From positions 3,067,487 through 3,131,486 of the forward strand of contig JAJEKV010000049.1 in assembly GCA_021234155.1 (NCBI GenBank): a DNA stretch of 64,000 nucleotides. Direction: 5' to 3'. Below the pieces are notes generated by a model. It was given only the letters and a program-made list of their open reading frames with translations. It ran no database searches and was not told the origin of the DNA. Shown piece by piece: positions 48,601 to 60,159 of this stretch (position 1 is the first letter of the stretch; the number at the start of each line of letters is the position of its first letter). Source of the DNA: Isoetes taiwanensis (lineage: Eukaryota > Streptophyta > Lycopodiopsida > Isoetales > Isoetaceae). A program made the position numbers and the translations under genes.

Positions 48601-50050
48601 ATAACCATTTGCTCCTTTGTTGTTTTTACAGCATATTCATGTGGAATTTGATATTGATTGAGAAAAAGGAACTATAATTGTACAATGATTTAAACATGTT
48701 ATGGTGCTTCAAGGTTTAGGGTTGATATGGTTCTTACAGGTTGGAAAATTCGTCTTGCTGGAGATAATAGAGTACACAAAACTGGGCTATTTCTCAACCT
48801 CTATTTGACAATTACAATAATTTTGGTGTAATCTAAGTTCTAGCTGAAGATGTTCATCTTAGATATGGTGGATAAAAAAGTTAGACCCGATTCTATTTTG
48901 GGGCAAAAAGATTACCGTGTCAAGTAGGCATGGGATCAATGAAGCATCTATTTCACTATTAATTGAATTTCGTGGTAGACGTTGTCTCTTTATGTCAGCA
49001 CTTTTGGGGTTCTGTGCTGAAAATAACAATGCAGAGGCCAATCAAAGCATTTCTGAGAAACGCCTTTTCTGACTAAACTTTTTGCCAAAAATGCTTTTTG
49101 TGTGCAATGTGTGTTTTTCATCATGTAGTTGCTTTTAAATATGAGTATGAGAAATATTAATAGAGTAATGTTTTTTTGATTTGCGATGTGATTGATGTGC
49201 CTCTTAAATATTTTAGTTGCAAAGTAGGCAAGAGCTCCAATTTGGTTTCAACCAGCTTGATGCCAACATGTGAGAAAGGTTACCAATACGCTTGAGAGTT
49301 TTTTGCCTCATGAAACAAGTGTTTGTCTATGATTCCTTAGAAAATTAATCATTATATTGCAATTTCCATGCTACATTGTAACTAATTTAAACAATAAGAT
49401 ACCTCTACAAAGATCAAAGAGATCATAAAACACTTAGGATGCAAGCAAATTGGGCGCCATTGTATCAGTTTAGCCCAAGCAATGTCCAAGCAATGAATGC
49501 AAGAAATGGAGTGGAAAAACGAATGCAACAAATCATACATAATTTAAATAAAAGCATGCAACAAATATACATGCTCTAGAATAAAACAAAACCACCTCGC
49601 ATTTTCCATATTTCTAGGAAAAGCCTAATAATAAATAAGAAGAGTAAGGTACCAACACAATGGCAAACCACAGGCCCATCGATCATCCCTATAAATGATA
49701 TCAATCCATGTCAATCATTCGACCATGAATAACAAACTTAAATGAAATAATGATGACTTTCACAGGCTGAACCATAAGCACCACAACATGTAAATGGAAA
49801 TGAATTTTTGCTTCAATTAGCACATGTTTAGAACACCACTTTCAAAACTACAAGCTGCCACCACTATGAAAAACACCAAAGCTTATCATTGCACATAATC
49901 CAACCTTCTCTCTTCATATTAGATATTAGCTACTCATATTCATATAGTAACTTTCAAAAACGACAACATACCTTTCAGTATCGAATTTGCCAATGACTCG
50001 CAGTGACTTCATTTGTACTTATGCCGGGCAACGCCGGGCACCATAACTAG
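45695..50050 (+). mobile_element. Helitron (non-autonomous), 4356 bp, exact boundaries
   Basis: It begins TCTTATTG directly after host A (45694) and ends CATAACTAG directly before host T (50051), with a 3' hairpin TGCCGGGCAACGCCGGGCA at 50022-50040. The homologous copy at 56971-57000 shows the empty site: TTTCACATA joined straight to TATATATTATATCTC. This fixes insertion between A and T without target duplication, the defining Helitron behaviour. No Rep/helicase domain is seen. The body has no recognised captured gene. It holds a triple internal repeat (46970-48035) and short frames at 45913-46155 and 47505-47699 without known domains. Confidence 0.93.
46970..48035 (+). repeat. Three imperfect ~215-435-bp repeats inside the Helitron
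   Basis: Units at about 46970-47405, 47406-47820 and 47821-48035 (the last one short) share CTTCCTGATCTAT(C/G)CAG, TAGAACTATCTGC, TTGGATC(C/T)AA(A/G)TGAAG and TTTGCCTAGCAT. They are diverged from each other, so the amplification is older than the insertion. Confidence 0.8.
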
Positions 50051-50860
50051 TATATATTATATCTCATTGTAGTGTATTGAATTATAATTCTTACAATCAT
50101 TATCAATTATCAAACTCTTGCTAATTACATATTGCAAGAGGTGTGTAGGATATTTACCTGACTCGTGGTGCAGCTTCTTGCATGTAACCCTTATTCTCTT
50201 CCAAGTATATCAACAATAAACGATGAATGTTGCAGTGGAAACCAAGAAATCTATTATTATTAAAAGGATGGACAAGTTAGATGATGTATATGTCGGGCCA
50301 GTGAAGACATTACTAGGTACATTATTGCTACTTATGGCAGTAAATTATGATATCTTAATGAACAATGTTTTTTTTTTAAATATAACATAAAATCAAAGCA
50401 AGGAATATTGTTAGAAGAAGAAGAAGCATCCAAGGAGCATGGACAGATTAGAGAAGGACTAAAGAAGCCATGTTCACTCGTAGGCTAATAAACTATGCAT
50501 GTATGATAGATGTTCTTTGGATTCACGTGATAAAATAAATGGAAGGTTATTAAGTAGGGTACGTGTTCATGTTGGCATGAAGGAAACATCTATGGATGTT
50601 TTGTTTAAGTGGACTAGTATCTAAAAATGTATTTTAATTACAATTGTCTATGATCAAATCAAATATACCAACACAAAGATGGACAAATGAAGTTTAGATC
50701 CACGTCATTAATTCCAGCCTGGGTTATATAGAACACACACTACAACTACATTTTTACACTCATGCCTATAAAATGGAATACTCTTCCTTAAATTTCCAAG
50801 TCGTTTGCCTATATATATTTTCAGTCGTTGACATTCATGTGAAGGGCTTATCAGTTGTTC
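50051..50860 (+). promoter_or_regulatory. EXORDIUM upstream region copy A, right part: orphan promoter
   Basis: Matches 56980-57655 and the promoter of the intact gene (59380-60100): ATCCACGTCATTAATTCCAG near 50700, then GCCTATAAAATGGAATACTCTTCC with TATAAA at 50767-50772. Similarity fades at about 50800, before any EXORDIUM start codon, and no coding sequence follows. A promoter-like block has therefore been kept without its gene. Confidence 0.8.
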
Positions 50861-53419
50861 GCAATTGATTACTAATTTCTTTCATGATCTTTTGTGAATT
50901 GTCCACTATATACGTGGAAGCAATAGCAAAAGATGGGTATTCTTGTGAATGCAACATACGCAAATATAAACTTTATGATGCCTTTCGGATTGACCATTTC
51001 CATAGACTCTCTAGATATTGGGTTGCCTTTGCTGGTGGTTGGTGAACTAGTATATAAGTGCTTCCTCTTGTTTCGTGGGAACGTATGCGCTCTTGCTATA
51101 AAATCATATAAATAGATTAATCTCATTATATCTCTCAAATGAGGATTTAAAAAGTTAGCACATACCGTGGTCCTTTTTACTTGCTCTTTCAAGACACTAT
51201 CCATCAAGTAGTGGGCAATTAATTACTTTACATTCTTGTTTTGCAATTGCTTCTTTTTCCTTACCTTTTGCTTTCCTTTGAGTGTAATGATGGAATTAAG
51301 AGTAGTTCAGCAATTTGATTCAACCGTAAACCTCCGGAACAATGTCAAAGAACAAGCCATTTATTCTCATGTGGAATTAGAGTATGCAAATCTGAAAATG
51401 ATGTCTTTTGTAGAGATCAATCATGTCCGTGGAGGTTTCATGCATCAATCATGCATGATGATGGGCGAGGACGTAATATATTAAAAATCAGGAACCATCC
51501 AAATTATAGTCCAAAGCAATTGTAAGTAGATTTTAAGAGAGAAATAGATACACAAATTATTTATAAGGTTGCTTGCAATGCTAGCAAACAAGCCCTTCAC
51601 TCTATTCATGGGGATTATTCTGAAGCATACAAGAAAGTTGAAGCTTATTGTGATTAATTTCCTTAATATTATCCCTTGCCCTTATATTGCTAGACGACAT
51701 TTAATAGATAATAGTTTATATAGCTTTGCTTTAATCCTGAGCCTTTTCATTGTGGACTACTATCCCGTGCCTGTACCATGACATCCACCCACAGCCCATG
51801 GGGCACATGCAACTAGCCAATATAGCACCCATCATGCATTTCATGTGAAAGCAATAGTCGCATCCCAATGTGTGTATGAGTGCAGCTTCTTACACATCAA
51901 TTGCCTTTGCACCTACCTTCAGTGCAGCATCCACCGTTCGAATCTGCCTTAATATCTCCTTTGTCTTTTTTCAACTCTATGGCTGTGGAGTTCCCCATGT
52001 GCAATACGATTTGCTTTGGATTTGACCATGTGCAAAATCCATGGTTTTGTCCTTTCCGTGCACTAGCACAAACCCATCAAAATGCAGCAATATATTTGCA
52101 GCATAGATGTCCCTATACCCTCGTGAAGTTTGATCAAGGCATTTACGAATGACATAGACAAGGTTGCTCATGCTCTTTAGTAACTGGGGGAGAGAACTCA
52201 CATGTATCCTCCTAGTTATATGCTCAGCAAATGCATTATCCGTATGCCTCAAGAGTAGTTCAAAAAGGGAACCGCTTTTCTAATAAGGGGAGATTAGATC
52301 TTGAAGCTCATCTTGGTTGCCCGTTATTGTGATGATGCAATGTATAATGGCTCCATGCTTAACCCGCATGATCAACTCGATCACGTTCTTAGCTAATTGT
52401 TGGAATTATCAAGATGCGCCATTGGCATGCATAAACTTGGCCACATAAGCTTCGTCCCTAAAGAAGCTTGATGCTAGAATCCGATACTTATAAACCTTTA
52501 TGTATGCCCGACTGCCAATTGATTTCCTGTCCGCTACGTCATTGTCAGCCCAAGCCAACCAAATGATCTTTGCATCTGCTCTAGAATGTTCTTTCCACTC
52601 CATCAGCGTAACCTTATGAGTGGCTAGTGATACCTGAATAACATGGGGGGTTCGGTTGTCTTTCCTAGTCTTTCTCATTTTCTACACCTCATTCCAATTA
52701 TGTGCAGGGATGCGCGACTCCTCCTTTTAACAAGAGTTTCTCAGATTACCCTCCTCCACTTGATATCTCTCACAACTTGCTGGGATGGTACCAATCACCC
52801 ATCCACCCTTTCGTGCTCAAGCTTGTTAGTCGACTTCTCAAATTATTTGAGGCAAGAAAAGCCTCCTGGGCTCATCAGTGACAATGCCTTAGAATAATAT
52901 CCACAAATCTTCCCTGCCTAGTGTCACCTCCATATCACGTCTTGAGAATCGCAAAATTCTATTATAAAAGCTTAAGAAACAATTTACCCTACTATATGAT
53001 GATGTTTAATAAAGGAGATGGTGATATACCATTAATTGATTTAGGTATATCATACCACCAGTGATATAATGCGTCTTTATATGTAAGCTTGATCCCAGTT
53101 ATCAAATTACGAGGCTGACAACCAGGATGCTACATGTAGGCATGTAGCCATGCATGTGGTATTGTAGCTTGTAGTGGCGGCATCGGATCGAGGAAGGTCC
53201 ACGCCATTGGATTCCTTTCGTTGGAGGTTTCTAAAGTGGTTATGGACTTGCAAGGGAATCTTCGAGAATCACTAATATATTTACAAGTATATCATGCATC
53301 CGGTGATATAATGCCTCCAGTCATGCTACTTGGAGACTTCAAAGCATGCATAGGGGTAGAATAGCTATTGGCATTTGATCCCTTGATAGAGGATATGTTA
53401 CAGTTCTGCCCAACATAGA
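50861..53419. other. No supportable gene
   Basis: AT-rich with weak frames on both strands. Minus frames 52678-52409 (DAKIIWLAWADNDVADRK) and 52252-51977 (DNAFAEHITRRIHVSSLPQ) look codon-like and could be exons of a decayed gene or of captured sequence, but I do not recognise them and find no consistent splice model. 53020-53060 and 53270-53320 share TATATCAT(A/G)C-type motifs. Confidence 0.4.
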
Positions 53420-54918
53420 CGACTTGGCCATGGGCCTCAAATGACAGAACCCACTAGATCACGCGCTATGGCAGACAATTGCTTTTGTTGTGCCATCGTC
53501 TTTGACTTGGTCATTTGCAATGGTCTAGCTCAGTGGCCATCCTCTGGTCTAGCTCCAATGTCGTGGATTACGTGCAGTGGCAGACCAGGATTTCCATTTG
53601 CTTATCCACCTACGAGTTGGTGCAGATAGTAGAAATGGAGAAGTGAATTCTGATCACAAACCCCTTTTCTTGCATGTGGATTGGCAGTATGTTCGGGTCC
53701 TCAATGCTCTAACACCCTGCATGCCCCTATTGTGCTTGGATTATGACGATGCAGAGGCCTATGTTCAGATGGTCATAGGTAATCTAGAGGAAATCCTACA
53801 GCTTCCCATGCTACAGCAACAGACTACCCAGTTCATCCATGGGCTCATGGCTATTGTTGATATATGCTTTGGAACAACTGCTCACAGAGGCCCTTAGGAG
53901 CTATAATATTTTATTGTAACCAGTGGTTAGGTGAAAAATATAGGGAGTTTATACGTTGGCTTAGATAGGTCACTAACCCTGCCTGTGATCAAACAATACC
54001 GCACTTTTCTCAAAGGAAAGAAGGCCAGGTACATTGTTTAACATCAGAGAGAAATGTTCTATCTTCTGGACTGTCATCCCAAGATATTTTGGTGAAGAGC
54101 TCTCAGGAAATCTCTGCAGCTTGTGAGGAACATCATTTCAGAATAATGGGTACAATATTTGCAGTGGTTTTATGTTCTGTTTGGGGTTTAAGTAGTAATA
54201 CCCCCACAGATGGATCTAATACTAGTCATTATTGAGGTAGGGTTACCAAGGGCTTATAGCGCCTCGCCAATGGAAAGGCGGCAGGGCCATCAATAGTCTT
54301 ACATATCCTCATACCAACCAAGGCCCCTCTCATTCACTTACCTGGGCCAAATTATGGAGGTGGCACCCAGATAGAAGTACTTGAGACTAGAGTTTTCTTT
54401 CACTAGACACTTCCATCTGGTTGCATGGGACAACGAGATGGAAGGCACTGTATGCCATGCAGAACAATAGCTACAAAGTGGAGTTCTATGACCCCCCCTC
54501 CCTCCCCTCCCCCCTCCCTCCCCCCCCGTGCATTACTTGTTCACGGCTTTGGTAGAACCTGTTCTCTTATATCGAGTCGAGGTTTGGAGCACAGTAGTAT
54601 CCCTCACCATCTAGAATGACATGAAGCAGGTGCAGAAAGCCTTCTGAGCTTAGGTGGAGGTTCGGGCACCTGGGGTAAAGTCCATAGTCTCATATCAAAT
54701 CCTTCTGCAAGAGACAGGGTTCTTGTCTCTTCAGAGGGACGCACTGTATCTCCACCTTATCTACTTTCAGAAGGTGGTCAGTATGGGCGGCTCTCATCTC
54801 CCCAACTTGCTAATGTCATGGCATTGAACTGCAGCGCCTTAAAGCTTATTGGAAGGAAAAAGGGGCTCAGTAGTTTCCTTGATGGAATGTGCAAGAGCAT
54901 AGGTGCATACAGGTCTGA

Positions 54919-55629
54919 ATTTATTTTTATTTTATTTTATTTATTTGTCTAGTGCTCACTTAGGACCTTGAGAGGCCATGGAGCAAATATTTACAACTTT
55001 AACAAAAATGTACGGTGCGTATCCACCCTGTTCATATACTCTCCTACAAAGAATGGTTCCAGATTTAACAATGTAGAAAAACTGTCTATGTGTACCTCAA
55101 ACTCCTCTCTTATATGCTCATACGCTGTGCAATGCAAAAAGGTGTGGGCTTCATCCTCCACGTCTCCAGAGCCACATATCTTACATTTTCTGTCTTCCAT
55201 GGGAATGTTAAACCATCTGCCTACTTCAATCTCTAACCGATGGGAGCTGGTTCGGTATCTAGCCATTACTCGTTTATATGCCTTTGGGATATCCGAGCAT
55301 AGATAAGCTTGGCTTTTGTATTCTCTCATGTCATTAACTTTACTTCTATAATGAGCCATTTTGCTACCCGGGGCAGCCCATAAACTATCTACTGCAAGCA
55401 TTTCCAATAAGGTTCTAGCTTCGTTTTTATCATTAGGCCAGTTTGCTTCCGATAACCCCCACTTTTTTGCCCAATTCCAGAAATCTCTTAGCCACTCTTG
55501 TTCTGAACTTGCCATAGCTTGATAAGAGATTCGAGTTGACTCTTGTTCCTTTAGTCTGTTCATAAAATTTACAGCTTGATAAAGAGCTTCAAGCTCGAGA
55601 GGTAGCAACCCAGCTTCTGCTAGCATTAT
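54919..55629 (-). mobile_element. 5'-truncated LINE with (AAATA)n tail, inserted in the LINE at 53420-56330
   Basis: On the minus strand it ends in AAATAAATAAAATAAAAT (plus-strand 54919-54948). Flanks TGCATACAGGTCTGAA (54904-54919) and TGCATACGGAGTTTGAA (55630-55646) look like diverged target duplications. It carries only the C-terminal part of its ORF. Confidence 0.75.
54991..55626 (-). CDS. C-terminal fragment of a LINE reverse transcriptase ORF
   Basis: 211 codons without a stop. Residues ~120-175 read RYRTSSHRLEIEVGRWFNIP, then CKICGSGDVEDEAHTFLHC, the cysteine/histidine finger near the C-terminus of many non-LTR RT proteins (IE.GR...C..C...E.DE.H...C). The upstream part (WLRDFWNWAKKWGLSEANWP) is the linker after RT. 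The RT core is absent because of 5' truncation, so this is not a complete gene. The open frame suggests a fairly recent insertion. Confidence 0.75.
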   Translation of the reverse strand: MLAEAGLLPLELEALYQAVNFMNRLKEQESTRISYQAMASSEQEWLRDFWNWAKKWGLSEANWPNDKNEARTLLEMLAVDSLWAAPGSKMAHYRSKVNDMREYKSQAYLCSDIPKAYKRVMARYRTSSHRLEIEVGRWFNIPMEDRKCKICGSGDVEDEAHTFLHCTAYEHIREEFEVHIDSFSTLLNLEPFFVGEYMNRVDTHRTFLLKL

Positions 55630-56330
55630 TGCATACGGAGTTTGAAGAAGATGACTATCACTTAGGGCAGTATCTTGATGATTGCTTCCTTAGCAAGCGT
55701 TGGAATGCAGCTATCCTTGGAACATGTCAAAACATCATATTACCAGTGGCAGATCAATTCGGTACTCACACAAAATACACAGTGCACCTGCATGAACATT
55801 TGCCCGTGAATAAACGCAAACAGATAGCTTCATTTCGCACAAGTGCACATTGCCTCTAAATTGAGATAGGCAGATGGATTGGCAAGGCACATGCAGACAT
55901 GCTATGTCAGTCTTGCCAACTGGAAGCCATTAAGGATGAAAGCCACACTCTTTAGAATTGTCTGGCATACGACCATATTCGGGCATGCCTGCTGAGGTTG
56001 TCCCCCCAACCAGCTGCTCCATCTGCTATTTGACGTGGCCTCAATGGGGTTTCTAAGATCATATCTTCAGGAGACTATAGATGTGTGCACTCAAATATGC
56101 TCTTCAGCATGACATTGAAATGTATCCTAATGTATGATTGTACAGTTTATCAGCATGCTTATTGCAAGGTTTTTCCCTCGAAAACCCTTCGAGGCCGGGA
56201 TTTTAAATCTTGATAATAATACATTTACTGTCGTGGTTTTTCCTTCCAAAACCCTTCGATTTTTATTTTTTATTTCTGACAGTAATACGTTTGCTATTCT
56301 CTTTTATTGTGTCCCATAGGTCTATTGATG

Positions 56331-56701
56331 GGTGAAAGCATGCTAGGATATACCATCTAAAATACTCTTTAGGGAGTGCAAAACTACCCAAAAAGGTACT
56401 CAGCACTGGGTACTAGAAACTTACATAAATGTCTCAATAAACAATAAGTTTAAGAGTTGATTCATTCATTTTAGACTCTAATAGTATTGTTTTCTACTTA
56501 ATACTATAGATTGACATGTTATAGAATTTATTTTTGGAAAAAATTTATTGATTTTAATGGGAAGAAAAAACAGAAGGTACTTTTGAGGGTTCCAGTTTTA
56601 AAAGTACCTAGTGTAGGTACTTTTGAGGGTTCCACAGTAGTACACCATAGCATTCTTTCATCCATGGATAATAAAAATCCATTCAACTCAACTCAACTCA
56701 G
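56331..56701 (+). repeat. LINE-associated tail region (duplicate of 45090-45470)
   Basis: Shares CTAAAATACT(C/T)TTTAGGGAG, CATAAATGTCTCAATAAACAA and the terminal AATAAAAATCCATTCAACTC with the 45-kb copy. A ~35-bp unit, AAAGTACCTAGTGTAGGTAC with flanks, is partly tandemly repeated at 56575-56635. Confidence 0.7.
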
Positions 56702-57655
56702 TTCTTATAAATGGTTTTTATCAGTTTGTCATAGGAAAGAGTAAGGCTGCAAACAATAATGAGTATGATGTTGTATCTAAATAAGTGCACATAATGCCAA
56801 GAAAAATAACAAGTCTAAATGTTGTGCATAAGCACTAGTGACTCATTGCTATATCTATTCAGTTTAAGAACCAAGTGGCACTGGCAAGACGCTATGAAAG
56901 TAGATCTCAAAACTTATTGGTCATGATCTACCAATTCTTTTGAGTACTGCTCGTTCAGATATATTATATCTTTCACATATATATATTATATCTCATTGTG
57001 GTATATTGAATAATAATTTTTACAATCATTATCAATTATGAAACCCTTGCTAATTACATGTTGCAACATGTGTGCAGGATTTTTACCTGATTCTTGTGCA
57101 GCTTCTTGCATGTAACTCTTATTCTCTTCCAAGTATGTCAACAATAAACGATGCATGTTGCAGTCGAAATCAAGAAATCTATTATTGTTGAAAGTTAGAT
57201 GATGTTTTTGTCGGGCCACTGGAGACATTATTAAGTACATTATTACTACTTATGGCAGTAAACAATGATATCTTAATGAACAATGCTCTTTTAAAACTAT
57301 AACATAAAATCAAAGCAAGGAATATTGTTAGAAGAAGAAGAAGCATCCAAGAAGCATGGACTGATCAGAGAAGGATTAAAGAACGCCATGTTCACTTAGA
57401 AGCCATGTTCACTCGTAAGCTAATAAACTATGCATCTATGATAGATGTTCTATGGATTCACATGATAAAATAAATGGAAGATTATTAAGTAGGGTACGTG
57501 TTCATGTTGGCGTGAAGGAAACATCTATGGATGTTTTGTTTAAGTGGACTAGTATCTAAAAATGTATTTTAATTACAATTGTCTATGATCAAATCAAATA
57601 TATCAACACAAAGATGGACAAATGAAGTTTGAATCCACGTTATTAATTCCAGTCT
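56702..57655 (+). other. EXORDIUM upstream region copy B, with empty Helitron site
   Basis: Contiguous homologue of copy A (45472-45694 plus 50051-50720) and of copy C. It lacks the Helitron: the junction at 56979/56980 is the intact target. It ends abruptly at 57655 (ATTAATTCCAGTCTGG), just before the TATA box, where unrelated DNA and a LINE 3' end begin. No gene body. Confidence 0.85.
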
Positions 57656-58226
57656 GGCCAACAATCGAGGTAGTCCAGGGTTCACCTCGTTTACAGATCC
57701 GAAGATCGAGGTAGTCCAGGGAACAACACAGGTGTTGACTGTCCTTCAAATTGGTCTTCATTGTCCCCTCCATACCCTTTTATAACCCTTCTAAAAAACT
57801 CCTTGGTGCACCCTTCTAAAAAAATCCTTGGTGGTGCTCTTTGTTAGATGCTATAATGAGCATATTAGGAATGAAGTTATTTGTGAAGTATGTGGATGCC
57901 AAAAATTTGGTAGCAAATTCTAACTATAGCATTTCTAAAGTCAAGTTCATGATATCAAATGTACCTCCTGGAGGTAATGGATACGCGGACTCAGTTATGC
58001 CCCCCTGTCCGACATTAACCTCAGCTGTACTTGTGATTATGTATATAACTGCGCAGTATGTCAGCATCCTTATTGCTACTAAGGTTTTTCCCCCGAAAAC
58101 CCTTCGGGGCGGGGGTTTTTTAATCCTGGTAGTAATACGCCTGCTGCTCTCTCTCTTTGTACTTGGGTCCCATAGGCCAGTTGGTCTCCGTGGACGATAA
58201 AGTCATATTCTATTCTATTCTATTCT
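57656..58226 (+). repeat. Solo 3' end of a (TATTC)n LINE
   Basis: 57656-57730 contains GATCGAGGTAGTCCAGGG twice. From 57955 to 58226 it follows the 3' region of the 16310-20618 LINE closely (CTAAGGTTTTTCCCCCGAAA; GGGTCCCATAGGCCAGTTGG) and ends in four TATTC units at 58206-58226. It is probably a strongly 5'-truncated insertion that removed or displaced the copy B gene. Confidence 0.8.
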
Positions 58227-59075
58227 AAATTAAAGATAATGATCAAATTATGATATCCATGTATTTCCAGTATAACTACGTTCTACAATCTCCTAAATCT
58301 TATTTACTTTCTTCATCCCCCTCCCATGTTGAATCCAAAATCTGCTTCACCACCTTCTTTCAAATACATGGCCATATTCCACCCTTCAATTCGCCTTGGA
58401 GCATGGAACCTCTCCTCTGTACGATATGATGTTTTAGCTCGCGATGAGTGCTTTGTATGACATGCTTGGAAAAAGCAAAGATTCTACTTGATCTACTCCA
58501 CTATTTGTGTTCATATTTTTTCTGCCTCGATGAAGTAAAATAATTTTTAACTAACAAAATGCCCTTTTTCTTTATGGATAATTTAATTTCATGTAAAAGT
58601 GAGAGAATGTTTTTTATTATATATCCTTCAAAATGTTGTATAATTCCTAATAATGAACACTCTAGAATAAAGTCCAATTGTAGAACATTCCGTATTTTTG
58701 GGCATCTTATATTAAAATTTTCAGCTTGTATAGGGTCCACAATGACAACCTTCTGCATCTTGATATTGGTTCATAAAGAATATAATCAACTAAGCATGTA
58801 GCATCACATCACTTATTTGATGCCAAGCATCGTATTGCCTTAAATGTTTCCATACTCTATCCCATTCCTCTATGGAAAATATGTTTCTTGTACTCTATCC
58901 CATCTTATAGAACCATATATGCATAGAGGAAAAAACATAGAGGCAACCATATATGCATATTATATTTTTCTATATACAGCATTTGTAATAAACAATATGT
59001 GAACCCAAATGGCCATCTTATATTGGGAGTGTCGAGATACAACTTCATACTCAACATTGCCCATGCTTCTCTTAA
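58227..59075. other. No supportable gene
   Basis: AT-rich, with short chance frames on both strands. Similarity to the EXORDIUM upstream region starts at about 59076. Confidence 0.55.
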
Positions 59076-60159
59076 AGATGGTATTTATTAGTTTGTCATT
59101 GCAAGAGTAAGGTTGCAAACGAAATGGGTAATGATTGTTGTATCTAAATGATTGCCTATAATGCCAAAGAAATGACAAACCTCCAATGAGCACAATTCTA
59201 CACATGCCGAAAATTCTCGACTTTGAAACAGGTAAGCTGAAGAGTTCTCCAGAGTCGTGGCTCATTGCTATATATATTTAGTTTGTGGGCCAACTGGTAG
59301 GACACCATGGGCATAGGTCCCATAACTTATTGTCATGATGTGCCGAAGCTTTGAACATCAGTTGAGGAGCTATAAATCTCATATACTGTATGATATTTCA
59401 TCATAATGCTACCAATTATAATCATTATCAATTGCTAATGACATGTTGCAACATGTGTATAGGATAAACCTAATTGTTGTGAAGCTCCATGCATGTCAAC
59501 GCTAAAGAATGAAAGTACTAGTGAAGATTAAGAAATGACTTATTGTTGAGAGGATGAACAATTGGATGACATTTATGTCGGGCAATTGGAGACATTGTTA
59601 GGTACATTATGGCATTAAACAAGGAGTTCATAATCAGCATAGTTTTCTTAAGTATATAATTAGTATATACAGTCGTAAAGTTGAAGAAAGGAGAGAGATT
59701 GTTAGAAGGAGGAGGAGCATGGACTGATTGCCAAAGGATTAAACAAGCCATGTTCACTCGTAAGCTATAAACTAATGCACCTACGATGAATGATTCATGT
59801 ATTGATGATAAAATAGGAATGAAGAAGTGGAAGGGTATTAAGATACGTGTTCATGTCGGGGTGAAGGAAACAGATATTGCCAGTTTGTGTAATTAAATTG
59901 GTATCTAGAAATTTATGTTAATGGCAAATGTCTATGATCTAATTAAATATACCAACACAAAGATGATGGACCAAGCGAAGATGAGGCCACGTCATGTAAT
60001 TCCAGGCTGGGTTGTGGAACTTACATTGAAGCTTCAATGTTACAAGAGAGAGAAAAAAAAAAAATTTGTTACAAGGGCCTATAAAATGGAGGACTCTTCC
60101 TTTCATTTCCCAAGTTATTTCTTTCTTCGCCATTTGCGAAACCGAACATCATTTGCAAA
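59076..60159 (+). promoter_or_regulatory. Upstream region and promoter of the intact EXORDIUM-like gene (copy C)
   Basis: A long upstream region shared with copies A and B but without their LINE tail. Close to the gene are CCACGTCA (59987-59994, ACGT-core element), CTTACATTGAAGCTTCAATG (a short palindrome) and TATAAA at 60080-60085, 75-80 bp before the start codon. A 12-A run lies at about 60053-60064. No upstream ATG is obvious between the TATA box and 60160 apart from one in AAAATGGAGG, which is probably before the transcription start. Confidence 0.75.

Larger units (their letters stand above)
53420..56330 (+). pseudogene. Degenerate copy of the (TATTC)n-family LINE
   Basis: Endonuclease pieces at 53500-53680 (FDLVICNGLAQWPSS; NSDHKPLFLHVDW), RT pieces at 54230-54900 (LANGKAAGPS; MPCRTIATKW matching the thumb region) and, after an inserted second LINE (54919-55629), the C-terminus at 55630-55980 with a finger C-x2-C...H...C (LCQSCQLEAIKDESHTL). 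The 3' region follows to 56330. A pure pyrimidine tract (C-rich, 54492-54528) interrupts it. More decayed than the 16310 copy, but it keeps the finger that copy lost. Confidence 0.75.

Noticed and set aside
51977..52678. Two minus frames as a real two-exon gene
   Set aside because: No splice sites join them in frame, the intervening sequence has stops, and the proteins are not recognised.
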